Shown here: positions 11,764 through 23,787 of the stretch, in pieces | How positions within the stretch are numbered: the first letter of the stretch is position 1 | Layout: each line of letters opens with the position of its first letter | From: Edaphochlamys debaryana | Lineage: Eukaryota > Chlorophyta > Chlorophyceae > Chlamydomonadales | Reading direction: 5' to 3' | DNA length: 64,000 nt | Assembly: GCA_016858145.1 (NCBI GenBank) | Contig: JAEHOE010000005.1 | Coordinates: 1,918,667 to 1,982,666, forward strand | Program-made: the position numbers and the translations under genes | The notes under the pieces: generated by a model | The model's input: the letters and a program-made list of their open reading frames with translations, nothing else | Databases searched by the model: none | What the model was told of the DNA's origin: nothing

Positions 11764-14700
11764 ATGCCGGCGCTGGAGCTGTGGGGCCGGCGTTTGCTTC
11801 TCTCGAGCGACGCCCTCCCGTTCTTCGTGCTTCCCGCGGCCGTGCTGCATACTTGTGGCGCGATTGCGCTGCTGCTAGGGCTAGGCCTGAGTCGTTTGGC
11901 CTGCGGTGGGCGTGATGGCCATGGCGCGCTGTTACCTTTCTTGTCTAACGCGACAACGGCATACAGCTTTGCAGCCGCACTGGAGTGGTGGATTGTGGTA
12001 GAAGGGTTGAAAGGTACGCCCTGGTCGGCGGGGTGGCACACGTTTTGGCAAGTGAACAGCCCGCAAGACATCGACAATTGCGCAGACGCAAGGCGAGCCT
12101 TGCTTCGCCTGCGTTTAGCAGCAGTTTCAGCTTGATGTATACATACCGCTCGAGCGACCGATGCGGTTTTCGTGTGCACGGTTTGCAGCTGCCAACCTCT
12201 CCCGCCCCCCCTTGGAAGCTCCGCTCGTTCCCCCCATGGTCTCTCCAGAACTCGCTGTTTTCACTGCAAACCCTTGCAGGTCGACCGCTCGAGACCTAAG
12301 CCCGCCGAGGCGTGCCCTGGCTGCTGGGCCTGCATGCTGTGGCATCGGCTGTGGAGGTTCTTGTGGCGGCCTACGGCTCGTTGCTGCTGGCTTTCCATGT
12401 GGAGCTGTGCTCCCACTGGGGCTCCAGGCCCCTGGCGGTGGCCCTCGTGTGGACCTCCTGGGGCCTCATCGCCTTCAACGCGTGAGCGCGGGGGGGGGAG
12501 GTTCCGGATTGGTACTGATGTGGGTGCCGTCGGTGAGGGGGCAGGGCGCGAGGACCGGGCACGGGAGCCCGAAGGGACAAGTGACGGCACACCGGGCGTT
12601 GAGCAGGGCCAAGCTAGAGCAACCCCAGCAACCACCGCCTCGGCACTGTCCCCCTATTGCTTGCAGACTCCTGACCGCCGTCGCCTACAACCCCTGGCAC
12701 GGCCTCGACCTGGTGGGTGCGGGTGGGGGCGTTGGTGTGGGGCATGAGTGTAGGTATGGGCCCTAGTTCGTTGGGCCTTCAGCGGGCCCAGTTGGCGTGT
12801 GGCAACTCAGTCTGCCCTCCTCCTTGTGCTGACCACCAGGTGGAGGCCTGGGATACCGGTTTCCTGGCGCTCGGCCGGCTCCTGCGGCAGCAGGGCCTGC
12901 TCAGTGCCAAGGGGACCACCAAAGGCGTCGCCCAGGAAGACAGGTGGGTCCCAGCACAGAGTATGAGAACGCAACCCTTCAGCTCATTATAGCTACGGTG
13001 CCCAGCTGCATCCAAGGACAGTTTCCCGGAAGGCCCAGGCCGTGTCGTCAAACTATGCGTGATGGCATGGCTGCTGAAGCAGACTTCCCCGCCTCGCCCG
13101 CAGTGACTCCACACAGCGGCGGCTCGCGGAGCTCTGCGCCAGCATCATGCAGCACGTGGACCTCACCCTGTCTGACGTGGCGACGGCCATGCTGTTGGTT
13201 TCCGTGGCGCAAGACATGCGGCGGCGGCGGGTGCTGCGGGAGGCTATGGTGGCGGCAGCACAGGCGGCGGGGCTCTCGTCCCTCAGCCGACAGTCGACTA
13301 GCAAGGGCTTTGCTGATGCGGCGGCTCTCCAGCTAGCGGGTCCAGCATCAGCGGAGCGGGAAGGGGCAGCAGCGGAGGAGGGGTTGGTGAGGGCGAGCTG
13401 CATTGGCGAAGCGCAGCCTCCTTCGCCAGCTGCAGACGACGGCGCGGACAGGGCCCGGGGTGCGGGCCTGCCAACAGCAGTGGAAAGCGGCGCTGCGACA
13501 CAAACACCGCCGCCGCTCCCGCTGCCGCTACCCGAGCCCTTTGCTCAGTCTGGCTCTCAACGCACGTGGGCTGCTGGCGAGCCCGCCGCATCCCTGCCAC
13601 GGTCGGCAACGCCGCGGCCCGGCCCTGCCGCTTCCGGCTCGGGGCCTGCGACGCCGCGGGGCCCTGAAGCCGCCGCCGCCGCCGCGGTGTCCCTTGCCCC
13701 CGTCACCCCCGACGGCAGCGTCGAGGATGTCCGGTGCGACAGATCTCCTGAGTCTGGATCTGACGACGGTGGTACTGCCAGGATCGTGCAGCCAACGGCG
13801 CGGGCAGACTTGGAGGCGGGGAGAGACGGCGGCAGCGAGCAACGGCCGCCACCAGCATCGAGAGTCGCGGGTGGGCCCGGAGCAGACGGCAGCGGAGGTG
13901 TCGGCAGCGTGAAGCGCGCTGCGGCCGCCATCGAGGCCGCGCTGGCAGCGGGAGTCACGAGGTCGGGAAGCTGGTCGAAGGCAGAGACTGCCGAGCTGAC
14001 AGCTGCAGGGGCCCCTGCCGTCGGCCCGGCCGACGCCGCCACGGTCGCCCCACCAGCCGCCGCTGCGCCGGGCAATGACAGCGACGGCGAAGACGACGAC
14101 CCGTTCTGCACGTTCCTGCCCATGCCGCCCGCCGCCGCGTCGCCACCAGAGGTGACGGCGAACGGCTCAGAGGGCCCGGAGGGAGAGGCAAAGGTCACGA
14201 CAAGGCAGACAGCGACGGTGGTGACGGTCGTGGCCAAGGCTTGGCCTTTCGAGGGGGAGGCGGCGGAGGAGGAGGAGGAGCTTGAGACTGTCCCGGCGGA
14301 GGTGGCAGCAGGGGCCGGCGGCAGCGAGGGCGGAAGGGCTCCGACAGCGCAAGCGGTCGGAGCGCCACCCGGCCTGACGGCGGCAGCCGCCGCTGCCGGC
14401 TGCTTGAAGGGCCCTGGCGCTACACAGCCAGATCAGAGCACGGCGGAGCAGGCGCCTTTGCCGTTCATGCAGCACCAGCAGAAGAAGCCGGCACCCACGG
14501 CGTCCCTGTCGCCACCTCAGCCCTTTGCTTGGGCCCAGGCTACGGCTGGCGGACCGCCACCGCTGCTGCAGCCCGCTGGTTCTGGCGACAGCCTGTCTGA
14601 TGAAGAGGTCCCCTCACTGCCATCGCGCCCAGCCGCTGCGATAGGCATGGTGAAGAGCGCGGAACCCAAGACCGCGACAGGACTGGCCGGCACCGCCGCA

Positions 14701-17700
14701 CTCTCACGTGCGGCGAAGTCCGCCGACATGGGCCAAGGGCTGCTGCCTCCCTCCGTCAGCGTCCTCCACAACATGCTCCACCTGACCCCTGTCGGCCTGG
14801 AGAAACACCTCCAAGAGCTGGCGGAGGAGATGGAGGAGGAGGCGGAGGCGCAGGCGAGCATATCAGAAGCAGGAAGCTCTAAGGTGGAAGCGACGGTAGA
14901 CGCCACTGCAGACGGCGCAGAGCCGGAGGCGGCAGGCGGGCAAGGACGGGCCGGTGCGGCGCCGACTTTGTCGTCCTTCCCCTCGAGGTCGGCGGGGTCT
15001 GCTTCACTTGAGAGGAAGATCGCGCGGGACGTCGCGGCGACGGAGCTGCGGCAGCAGATTGCGGATGCGGCGCTGGCGGCGGCGTTCGCTGCCGAGAGGG
15101 GCACCGTGGACCGCGACACGCTTGAGGAGGCGCGCGTGTTCTGCAGGTGGGTGTACGGCACGGTGCACTGTGCTGTACGCTGACACGGCTGGCACTGCCT
15201 TATCAAGTTTCGGCAGGAGCTCAGCTGTCGTACTGCCGTACATGCCTCCAGGTATGCGGCGGCTGTGTACGGAGACTTTGACGCCCGCACCGGCGGGTAC
15301 GTCACGGCTTGGCAGAAGCGCTACGGCTGGCGGCTGCGGCTGGGGCTCATGGGCATGCAGGACGCCATGCGCGCGGCGATTGGGGAGTGCCTGGAGAAAT
15401 TGACGCCCTACGTCATTCACGTCAACACCGGTGGGTGCAGGACAGTCGCAGGGTTCGCCGCATTGCTCGCGGCCAAGCCATTGAGCAGGGCCAACCCACG
15501 TGTGCTGCAGTGACTGGGTCAAGGGGGCCGAAGCGATACCCAGCTACCGTCTTCCACCTTACTGCCTTGCAGAGAACGGCGCCGAGGGCTATCTGCCGTA
15601 CGCCGTGTGCCTGGACGAGGCCACCAGGTGGGTGTGGCGTTGGGGCCACGGCCCTCGCTCTCTGCATCAGCACGCGCGGTCACCTTGCAGCGAGTCACCA
15701 TCGCCCGCCTCACTCTTTCTGTACGTTCCCCCGCGCAGGTCCGTGGTCATCTCCATCCGCGGCACCGCCTCGCTGGAGGATGTGGTCACTGACGTCTTAC
15801 TCGCGCCCTACGACGTGCGAGACCTTCTGCCGCCGGGGCTGCTTCCGGCAAAGACCAGCGGTGGCGGAGGCGGGGCACCGGAGGAGGAGGAGGAGGAACC
15901 CGTGCTGGTGCACGGCGGCATCTGGGGAGGTGAGCCGCCTTGAGCCTTCAAGACTCGTACTGCCTGAGCGACCACCGTCAGACCACCGTTAGCGCTGCCC
16001 CTGTCCTCGACTCCATTGAACGTAGTATGCCCGATTGCTGTTTTAGCCGCTCACCCCCTGCGCAGCTGCCGAGGCCGTCTTGGTCGACCTCAAGCGCCTG
16101 GGCCTCCTGGAGCTGCTCTTCCCGGCGCCCCCGGGCGGAGCCGCCGCCAGCTCCAGCTCCGCCGCCCCTGCCGCCTCCGCCGACAGCTCCGCTGCAGCCG
16201 TGCCCGGAAAGCAAAGTGCCAGCGATGCGACAGGCGCAGCAGCAGCCGCCCGGGCCAGGAAGTCCACGGGCGGCGGCGCCTCGGCCAGCCCTGAGCGGCA
16301 GGTCCCGCCACGCCCGTCGGTGTCTGGGCCGTCGCCGGGCACTGGAGACCGCCCACCGTCGTTGCACCGCTCCCAGCGTTCCCGCTGGAAGACACTGAGC
16401 GATCAGGCGCCCAAGCTCCTGTCTGCAGAGCGGTCGGTGAACAGCGGCGGGCTGCTCGGCAGCACCCCAAGCCGCATCGTGGGTGATGCGGGCGCCAAGG
16501 GCTGGAAAGCCCTCCGCTCCAACATGTCCCGGCTCGTACCCGCAAGCCAGGCGGCGGGCAGCGGCGGCGGTGGCTGCAACCTTCTACTGTCCCAGATGTC
16601 TCGCCTCCGGGCGGCTGCCGGCGGTAGCTCCCAGACGGCCAGCGCCAGCGGGGCAGGCGGCTCCGTCACCGGCCGCAGCAGCAGCTGGGCGGGCCTCATG
16701 ACCCGCCTCCAGTCTTCTAACGCCAAGGGCGCTGAAGCCCAGAACGGCGGTGGCAGCGGCGAGGGGGGCCCCGTCAGCGCCCGCAGCGGCGGCTGGAGCG
16801 CCCTCCTCTCCCAGCTGTCCCGCCTGCAGGCGGTTCGAGAGGAGGCTGATGTTCGGGAGGAGGGTCTGGACAAGGGGGGCAGCAGCGGCAGCAGCGAGGG
16901 CCGGGCCGGTAGCCGCGGTTGGCAAACCCTGCGCTCCAAGCTCCCCCGGCTTGCGCCTTCCGAGGCCTTCGCCGAAAGCCGGACCGGCGGCGGCGGCTGG
17001 CGGGCTCTGCTGACTCAGCTGCCGCAGCTCGTCGCCGCCCAACTCACTGAGGCGTGCTCATTGCTCGGAGAAATCACCGGTGGCAGGGACGGCACGGAGC
17101 AGAGCGCCCAGTTGGCGGCGCAGGCCAAGAAACGGGGCTTCCTGGCAAGCAGGCGCGCATCTGACAAGGGCATCAAATTCAGCACTGAGGCGCAGGAGAC
17201 CGCCTCGGGCGCCCCGCCCACAGCCCTGCCCGACGGCGGCGCACGCAGCGGCATCAAGCGGCTGATGATTACGCTGCCGCTGCCGCTGCCCACACGGGAT
17301 GGCCCGGCGGGCGCCTCCGGCGGTAGTGCGAGGCCTTGGCGGGTGGTGGTGACGGGCCACTCGCTGGGCGGCGGGGCGGCAGCGCTGCTGGCGATGCGGC
17401 TGAGGGCGGCGCTGCCGCACGTGGAGGTCAAGGCCATCGTGTTTGCTCCTCCTGGTGAGAGCGCCTGCATGGCTATCGGCGTGCTCATTGCGCTACGCTT
17501 AAAGCTGACATGCATTGCCGCACATCGCCTCCTTCTGCCTTAGGCGCCCTGGCCGGCCCGGAGCTGGCTGCCGCCATGGAGCCTTTCTGCGTCAGCGTGG
17601 TGGGCGGAACGGACCTGGTCCCCAGACTCAGCCCTCAGGTATGTGATACCTGCCGGGGCCTGGAGTCCTGCTTTGCTTGCCCTCAAGACCCCCGCACCAG

Positions 17701-18962
17701 TCTAGGCGGTTTGTACTGAGTGGGCCATGGGGCAAGGGGACCCTAGCCTGTCTGTGATTGGGCAGGGGTGTGGGGGCACAGCCTCACACCCCTTTTGGAA
17801 TGACGCTTTATCCCTGTGTTTGCCCCACCCTCCGGCCCTCAGACTATGGAGCGGTACCGCGATGAGATGATGACGGCGCTGGCGAGGTGCAGGTGAGGGA
17901 CCACTCACGGACATGAACGCTGCGGGCGCGGGGAGCGCCAAGTGCGGTCAACTAAAGCCGCCTTGCGTCGCCACGCCACTCAGCTGCTCCAAGGCCGAGG
18001 TGCTCATCGGCAGCCTCACAAAGACCAGCCGTGCGCGTCGGGCCGACCGCCTGCTGCTGCCGTACGAGGAGATCCCGCCGGAGGTGAGAGTAGGGCTGGT
18101 GCAGGCTTGGCAAAACCAGTTGAGGTTTGGCTTGATTGTCCAGCGTAAGAGCGTGGCGTGGGTGGTATGGCGCGAAGTGATGCGTTCTTGCCCCACCCCG
18201 CCTTTGGGATTCCACCCCCCCCCAGGCCGCGGAGGCGCTTTGGCGCTATCACAGGGCTACGCAGGAGGTCGAGCGCCTCCCCGAGCTGCACGCCCCGGGC
18301 AAGGTGGGACACCGTATCGGAAGAGCCAGGCTCGTCCTGGTCCCGTTGTTTGTGTGTCATGCGCCGCCAAGATTTGCGTGCAATTCGCATGGACGCTGGA
18401 ACGGAGTCCGCTCCGGAATTCGTTCAGCATCGATACGGCGCTCTCATTCGGGGCATTCGGGGCATTCGGGGCTCTTAGGCTCCCAGATGGTTCCGCCCGC
18501 GGGCGCCAACAATTGGCAATTCCTCACCTGTCAAGACGCCCCTGTTCTATCCCGGTTCCTTGCCCCACCACCCATGCACAGATCCTGTATCTCCAGCCCA
18601 GCGCCATCACCGTCATGCAGCCGCCAGCGGCGGAGCCTGCCTCAGCACCCGGCCGCACCGGCAGCGGGGACCTGGGCCCCAGCTCGCCCACCACCGCCCG
18701 CCGCCTGGCCAGGCAGACCTCTTCATTCCTCCGCCGCGTGCCCTTCTTCTACGGCGCTACCCCGGCCTCCCAAGCAGACCAGGCACAGCTGCGCTACCGG
18801 CCCGTGTGGGTTACGGCCGCGGAGCTGAGCGCCGAGGGCATCCTAGCCTCGGAGCGCATGCTCGCAGACCACAATCTCACGAAGACTGCGATTCCTGCTC
18901 TGGATCAGCTGCTAAAGCCGGAGCTGCGGTCGGCGGACTCGAGCCAGTCGGAGGCCTGCTGA
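11764..18962 (+). CDS. sn-1 diacylglycerol lipase-like protein, copy 2 (complete)
   Basis: Fourteen exons sum to 5142 bp (1713 aa): 11764-12013, 12301-12481, 12667-12712, 12840-12943, 13104-15146, 15252-15430, 15573-15627, 15739-15929, 16066-17454, 17544-17638, 17843-17892, 17984-18083, 18226-18303 and 18582-18962. The first three exons encode four hydrophobic segments, at about residues 18-45, 62-80, 88-112 and 122-140. This matches the four-helix N-terminus of animal diacylglycerol lipases, and GRRLLLSSDALPFFVLPA resembles their first residues. The lipase core follows: SVVISIRGTASLEDVVTD, then GHSLG with Ser1449, GTDLVPR with Asp1503, and MLADHNL with His1684 as the likely triad. Two large low-complexity inserts (exon 5 and exon 9) make it longer than animal relatives. 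The protein should sit in a membrane and act on diacylglycerol. The neighbour downstream is again an ankyrin-family gene, as for copy 1. The acceptor at 12300 (CTAAG) was chosen because the stronger CAG at 12279 leads into a stop. Confidence 0.87.
16497..17050 (+). repeat. Six degenerate GWxxLxSxxxRL modules inside the lipase
   Basis: Exon 9 of lipase copy 2 encodes six copies of a short helical-looking motif separated by Ser/Gly linkers: GWKALRSNMSRL, NLLLSQMSRL, SWAGLMTRLQ, GWSALLSQLSRL, GWQTLRSKLPRL and GWRALLTQLPQL. Copy 1 has about four (GWTALRSNMSRL, GWTALLSQMSRL, VWPGLLSKLT, GLDGLRSMLTPL) within 3001-3420. They fall between the HGGIWG segment and the nucleophile strand, which is within the folded lipase domain. 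Confidence 0.7.
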
Positions 18963-19716
18963 GAGGGTATGATGAGCCGGAACCGCTGAATGAGTATCCC
19001 GCCCCAGTTGGCCAGTTGGCCGCTCTTTGAGAGAGTGTCCTCACAGTCCCGCAAAACACTGCATAAGGGCCTCGGGCATGAGTGGCTGGGAAGCTCGAGG
19101 GGCAGAAGGGCGGACGCGGTTGCGGTTGAAGCTCAGCTGTGTGGCCGTGTGGGAGGGGTTGTGGAGGAGTGCGCGATTGCATGAGCCACTTCGTGGTGGT
19201 GGTGGGGGGCTACGATAAACAACGTGGCAGGGGAGCCTGGTGGGGGTGGGACTGCTCATAATATGCAGCGCACGAGCCCGCTGGCGGGGGGAATGCAGGC
19301 AAGCAACGGACGGTCGAGCGTGGCGGAGGGGTGTAGCGTCGCTTGCTAGAATTAGCCCTGCCGGCCCTGACGTTTGGCAAGCGACAATTACCGATCACGC
19401 TCATCAATCACGCTTACCAATCACTACAAAGCAGGTTGCGGGGAAGGGGAACTGGGAGACGAGGTTACGCGAAACGCAGGCCAGCAGAGTGCCGGTTGCG
19501 GGGACTATATGTCTGTATGCCAAGTCTAGATCGTGTGAGGAGGGGGTAGCGCGTGCCATGATCAGGTCCGCTTGCCAGATAGCCTTGCTGGAGCTCAAGT
19601 TCCATGACGCTCAACACAGCCATGCAATAGACCGCAAGTCGCTCTCCGCTTTCGCACCATCCAACCCTAGACACAGGATTGTCCTGTCCGAGCCCAGAGC
19701 CTAGACTGGTGGGGCC
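18963..19716. other. Intergenic region; its 3' part resembles the ankyrin-family 5' flank
   Basis: No gene is supported. From about 19540 the sequence (GGGTAGCGCGTGC, GGTCCGCTTGCC-AGATAGCC) resembles 8155-8205 upstream of ankyrin copy 1, and it ends in GGTGGGGCC before the ATG at 19717. The stretch 18963-19540 has no structure that I recognise. Confidence 0.4.
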
Positions 19717-19977
19717 ATGAGCCTCTCTGATCAGCAGCTCCCGCAAGGTCCTGGCGAGGAGCCGCAGGAGTCAGGAGGATCATGGAGTTTAGCGCCCCCA
19801 GCTCAGGCGGTGCTTGACTTCATTAAGGGGCTGCGCCAGGCAAGGAAGTCACCGGCCAAGTGGCATCAGTGGCTGGAGAGTTGGTGGGGACGGTGGTTGA
19901 AACGGCGGGTGTTACATGATGTGGGGACTGTGTTATCCTTGCATCAAGACGTCAAAAGTGCACCGGGGGCTGTATGA
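19717..19977 (+). pseudogene. Truncated ankyrin-family gene start joined to foreign sequence
   Basis: The first 17 codons (MSLSDQQLPQGPGEEPQ) match the N-terminus of ankyrin copies 1 and 2, with the family-type flank upstream. At about 19771-19780 the similarity stops. The frame runs on into an 86-codon product containing DFIKGLRQARKSPAKWHQWL. The foreign part begins at the exact point (19780) where the ~3.35-kb tandem duplication starts, and it recurs at 23133-23330. It looks like a family member cut by rearrangement. The chimeric frame is open but I see no sign that it is a working gene. Confidence 0.55.
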
Positions 19978-20178
19978 GCTGAATGCGAGGGCCCTCCTGG
20001 GCAGGTGCCGAGGGCACAGTCCATGGGGCGTGGGCTCCACGTGTGCGGGAGTGGGGGAGAGGGCCAATCTTGCAGGAGCGGGGCAAGCGGGGGGCTGGAG
20101 CAGGGGGGGAGATACGGGCTGTATCCAGGGATGCAGGGAGGCATCAATTGTGGAACTACAGCGAGGAGTGAGCGCTCG

Positions 20179-20439
20179 CAGGGCCCGTGCACCGTAGTCC
20201 TGCAACGGGGGGTTCTGTCACACAACTTCTGTGCTCGCATGGGCTCGCGGGGGAATGCAGGCGAGGGCGAGGGTCGAATCGTGGAGACGGGCAGGAGAGA
20301 TACTCTTATTTCAGCAAGAAATTTCATTACTCTCCACCCAGCCAACAGTACACGGCAGATCGCTGTGCCCTTGTCGCGCAATTCCCGCTATTCCCAGCGA
20401 CACCAAGACAACGAGCCCGCAGCCTAGGCTGGTGGTGCC
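20179..20439 (+). promoter_or_regulatory. Conserved 5' flank of ankyrin gene copy 2
   Basis: Nearly identical to 8270-8518 and 23532-23787. Compared with copy 1, this version has a small insertion after GGGGGGTTCTGT at about 20219. It ends in GGTGGTGCC immediately before the start codon. Confidence 0.5.
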
Positions 20440-22618
20440 ATGAACGTGTCTAATCAGCAGCTACCTCAGAGCGCTGGCGAGGGGCCGCAGCTTGGCGATG
20501 TCTGGCAGCCTACAGTGTTGGCGCGCATCGCTGCGCACCTGCCCCCTAACGACGTGGCCTGCGCTCTGCGCCTCGTCAACAAGGCAACCTACCACCAGTT
20601 TCACGACCGGAATCCACTGAAGCTGTCGGAGCCCTCACCGCGCGGGATCTTCTCGGCGCGTTGGTCCGCGCCCGAGGCCTGCCGGGAGCTGACGCGGAAG
20701 CAGCGCGAGCAGCTGCTGTGCCTGGTGGCCGCTAGCGGTGACGTGGAGAATCTCCAGATCGCTCTGGCCAGCGCTGACCTGGTGCCGGTCGTGAATAGCG
20801 TCGCCGTGGGGTTCGATCCAGTCTTGGACGCTGCCGCCCGCGCGGGCCACCTGGACTGCTGCCGCCTGCTGGTGGATTCCTCCCGCCTGCCCAAGGACGC
20901 AGCTGTTGCAGCTGTCCTGCTGTCCGCGGCTAGCTCAGGCCACCTCCACATCTGCCAGTGGTGCTGGGAGGCATGCCCCGACCTGCAGACGGGTTCCGCC
21001 TGCGCTCGGGTGCTCAGGCAGGCGGCAGCGGGCGGGCACCGCGCGGTGTGCGAGGCCTGCCTGCTCCGTGACCCGGCTGTGGCCACGGTGAAGGCGGCGA
21101 TTGCAGCAGCCAATGCGGGACAGGCGCTCGAGATGGATTGGCTGCTGTCACGGCCATCGGATATCAGCGGCCGTGCGCAGGCATGGTGGGCCGCTCTGAA
21201 GGGCTCTGTGCCGCTCGGGTGGGCCGCTCTGGAGGTCCGCTCTCGGAACCCGTGGGCCCAGCCGGAGCTCCTGTACGCAGCTCTGGAGGGCTGCAACCTG
21301 ACGACCGTGGAGAACCTGTTCGGACTGGTCAACCCGCATCTCCTCTACCCTATGGACTGGGCAGCCGCGCTCCACGCAGCCCTGCGCAGCCCCACCGCAG
21401 ACTGGCAGGCCAAGGCCGAATGGGCTCTCCGGCAGGGCGAGGATGCCGGCACCCATGCCCTGTCGGGATTCTACCGGGCGGCGACTGCAGGACCAGCCGA
21501 CCCCGTCGACCGCTTCCGCTGGCTCAAGGCCAATGACATCAGCCATGACGGCGTCGACGACCGTCTCCTCAACACGCTGGTCGAAATGGGCCACTTTGCC
21601 GCTTGCGAGTGGCTTCTCGGGCCGGACGGAGTGGCACCGCCCGGAGGCTGGACGGCTGAGCACTTCAGCAACATGCGGGTCCACGACGCAGCCGCCAAGG
21701 GGGACGTGGGCATGCTGAAGGCCCTGACCAACGCAGGTGTCACTGTGAGGCCCTGTGACAGTGTGACTGCAGCAAGACACGGTAACTTGGCCGCTGTGCG
21801 GTGGCTGCACGAGACCTTCGGGGCTGCCGCGCTGCGGAGCGGCAAGGTGCTGGCCTTGGCGGCCGCACGCTCGGGCAATGCGGAGCTGATGCGGTGGGTC
21901 AGGACGCAGATGGACGGCGCTGTGTACGATGAGGGCGCCTGGGTGGAGGCGGCTCGGTCGGGCTGTGAGGCGGCGCTGGAGCTGCTGGCGGAGTGGGAGG
22001 TCCCCATGCCGGTGAGCGGAAGGCGGCGTCCTAAGTGCTCAACGGCTGTGTTGATGAGGATACTGGGGGACAGCGATGGCGCTGTCCCCAGGGCCCGTGC
22101 CCAGCCTGCCCGGCACGTGCTCCCCGCTGTGAGCCCTTGCACTTTTGACCCCTGCCTTGCCCGGTGCCCACGCTTCCTGCCGGCGTTTGCCTTCCCTCCA
22201 ACCTCAGACCGACGGCAGTCCTTACGTGACGGCTGCACGGCGAGGGGACCTGCGGACGCTGCGGGTGCTCCAGCGCATGGGCGCCTCATTCGGGCGGGGG
22301 CCTGCACCTGCCGAGTCCGAGGACGACACCGACGATGATGTGCCGCCTCTGGTCGACGTCTATGGTGGGCCGGATGAGGAGCCGGTTGACGGGCCAGCGG
22401 ACACGTTCAGCAGGGCCGCGCTGCGGGCCCCCCTGGCCGCGGTGCAGTGGCTCGCTGCCTCGGGCTGCCCCGTGGACTGCGGCCATGTGGCTCAGAAGCT
22501 ACAAACCCCTCATTGGCGGGGCCGTGCCGACAAGCGTGTGGTGGCCTGGGTGACTCAGTGGGTCATGGTTGTGGCAGGCCAGGAGACGGTGCTGCCAGCA
22601 GTACCGTGGCCAAATTGA
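20440..22618 (+). CDS. F-box-like/ankyrin-repeat protein, copy 2 (intact)
   Basis: Two exons, 20440-22011 and 22208-22618, encode 660 aa and join in phase 0 across a 196-bp GT..AG intron. The N-terminal VLARIAAHLPPNDVACALRL segment resembles an F-box. Ankyrin-like helices follow through most of the protein (AARAGHLDCCRLL, AAGGHRAVCEACLL, AAKGDVGMLKALT, ARHGNLAAVRWLH). The second exon ends in a short acidic linker (SEDDTDDDVPPLV) and one more repeat, AALRAPLAAVQWLAASGCPV. It is the only member of the local family without stops or frameshifts, so it is probably the functional one. A local expansion at about 21160-21300 repeats WxAALKG/WAALE/YAALEG. If the F-box-like segment is real, the protein could be a substrate receptor of an SCF ubiquitin ligase; this is inference. 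Confidence 0.75.
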
Positions 22619-22972
22619 TACCTTGGCTAAGGCATCGCCGGCAAGGCAATAACTTGGGATGGGTCTTGTTTAGTACGCCCGACACATGCATGTTCCGCTA
22701 ACGGGGTGAATGTCGCCTACCGCCCTTATGAGCCGAGACGCCTAAGCTGGCATGATCTGTTAATTGCCGAGCAGGGTAAGGGCTGAGGGGCTATGGAGGC
22801 TGGCCCGGCTCCGAACGAAGCTGGGCAAGACGGGCTTTCCGGTTTTGTTGTGTTGTGCAATGGCTGCCTCTTGCACCTGGCCTGAGGGCTTTCAGGCTGT
22901 GGCCCAGATAGGCCAGAGCGGCGCCATGGCAGGAAGCCGAGATGGTGAAGGGGTGGCATGTGGCATGGGCGT

Positions 22973-23131
22973 GCTGCAGGAAGGCCGGTAGATAGGCTCT
23001 TAGCTGACAGGGTGGATGGCCCCTGCCGGCCCGACTCTTCGGAGCCGTGAAGCTGGCGCCGACGATCTATTGGAGGTCGAGCAGGCTAACCTGAGGGCGT
23101 TTCCGCGACGAGGACTAGTACTCACCCTGAT
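22973..23131. other. Spacer between the two ankyrin tandem units
   Basis: About 160 bp that is not present at the end of the second unit. No gene is seen. It separates the end of detectable unit-1 similarity from the TCATGGAGTTTAGCG start of unit 2. Confidence 0.4.
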
Positions 23132-23531
23132 GTCATGGAGTTTAGCGCCCCCAGCTAAGGCGGTGCTTGACTTCATTAAGGGGCTGCGCCAGGCAAGGAA
23201 GTCACCGGCCAAGTGGCATCAGTGGCTGGAGAGTTGGTGGGGACGGTGGTTGAAACGGCGGGGGTTGCATGATGTGGGGACTGTGTTATCCTTGCATCAA
23301 GACGTCAAAAGTGCACCGGGGGCTGTATGAGCTGAATGCGAGGCCCCTCCTGGGCAGGTGCCGAGGGCACAGTCCATGGGGCGTGGGCTCCACGCGTGCG
23401 GGAGTGAGGGAGAGGGCCAATCTTGCAGGAGCGGGGCAAGCGGGGGGCTGGAGCAGGGGGGGAGATGCGGGCTGTATCCAGGGATGCAGGGAGGCATCAA
23501 TTGTGGAACTACAGCGAGGAGTGAGCGCTCG

Positions 23532-23787
23532 CAGGGCCCGTGCACCGTAGTCCTGCAACGGGGGGTTCTGTGCTCGTATGGGCTCGCGGGGGATGCAGGC
23601 GAGGGCGAGGGTCGAATCATGGAGACGGGCAGGAGAGGTGTGCCGCTAGCCACACATTTCAGCAAGAAATTTCATTACTCTCCACCCAGCCAACAGTACA
23701 CGGCAGATCGCTGTGCCCTTGTCGCGCAATTCCCGCTATTCCCAGCGACACCAAGACAACGAGCCCGCAGCCTAGGCTGGTGGTGCC
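23532..23787 (+). promoter_or_regulatory. Conserved 5' flank of ankyrin gene copy 3
   Basis: Nearly identical to the flanks of copies 1 and 2. It differs by a replaced stretch at about 23635-23655 (AGAGGTGTGCCGCTAGCCAC) before TTTCAGCAAGAAATTTCATT. Confidence 0.5.

Larger units (their letters stand above)
19780..22972 (+). repeat. Tandem duplication, first copy (ankyrin copy 2 unit)
   Basis: This segment is repeated head to tail at 23133-26437 with an offset of about 3350 bp. It includes the DFIKGLRQ segment, the conserved 5' flank, the ankyrin gene and the 3' flank. The 3' flank landmarks are GAGCCGAGACGC at 22732 and GAGCGGCGCCATGGCAGGAA at 22917. Both copies begin at TCATGGAGTTTAGCGCCCCC. 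Confidence 0.85.

Noticed and set aside
19784..19977. DFIKGLRQ segment as a conserved small gene shared with 23130-23330
   Set aside because: Two of the three differences between the copies are replacements, and the conservation is explained by the tandem duplication.
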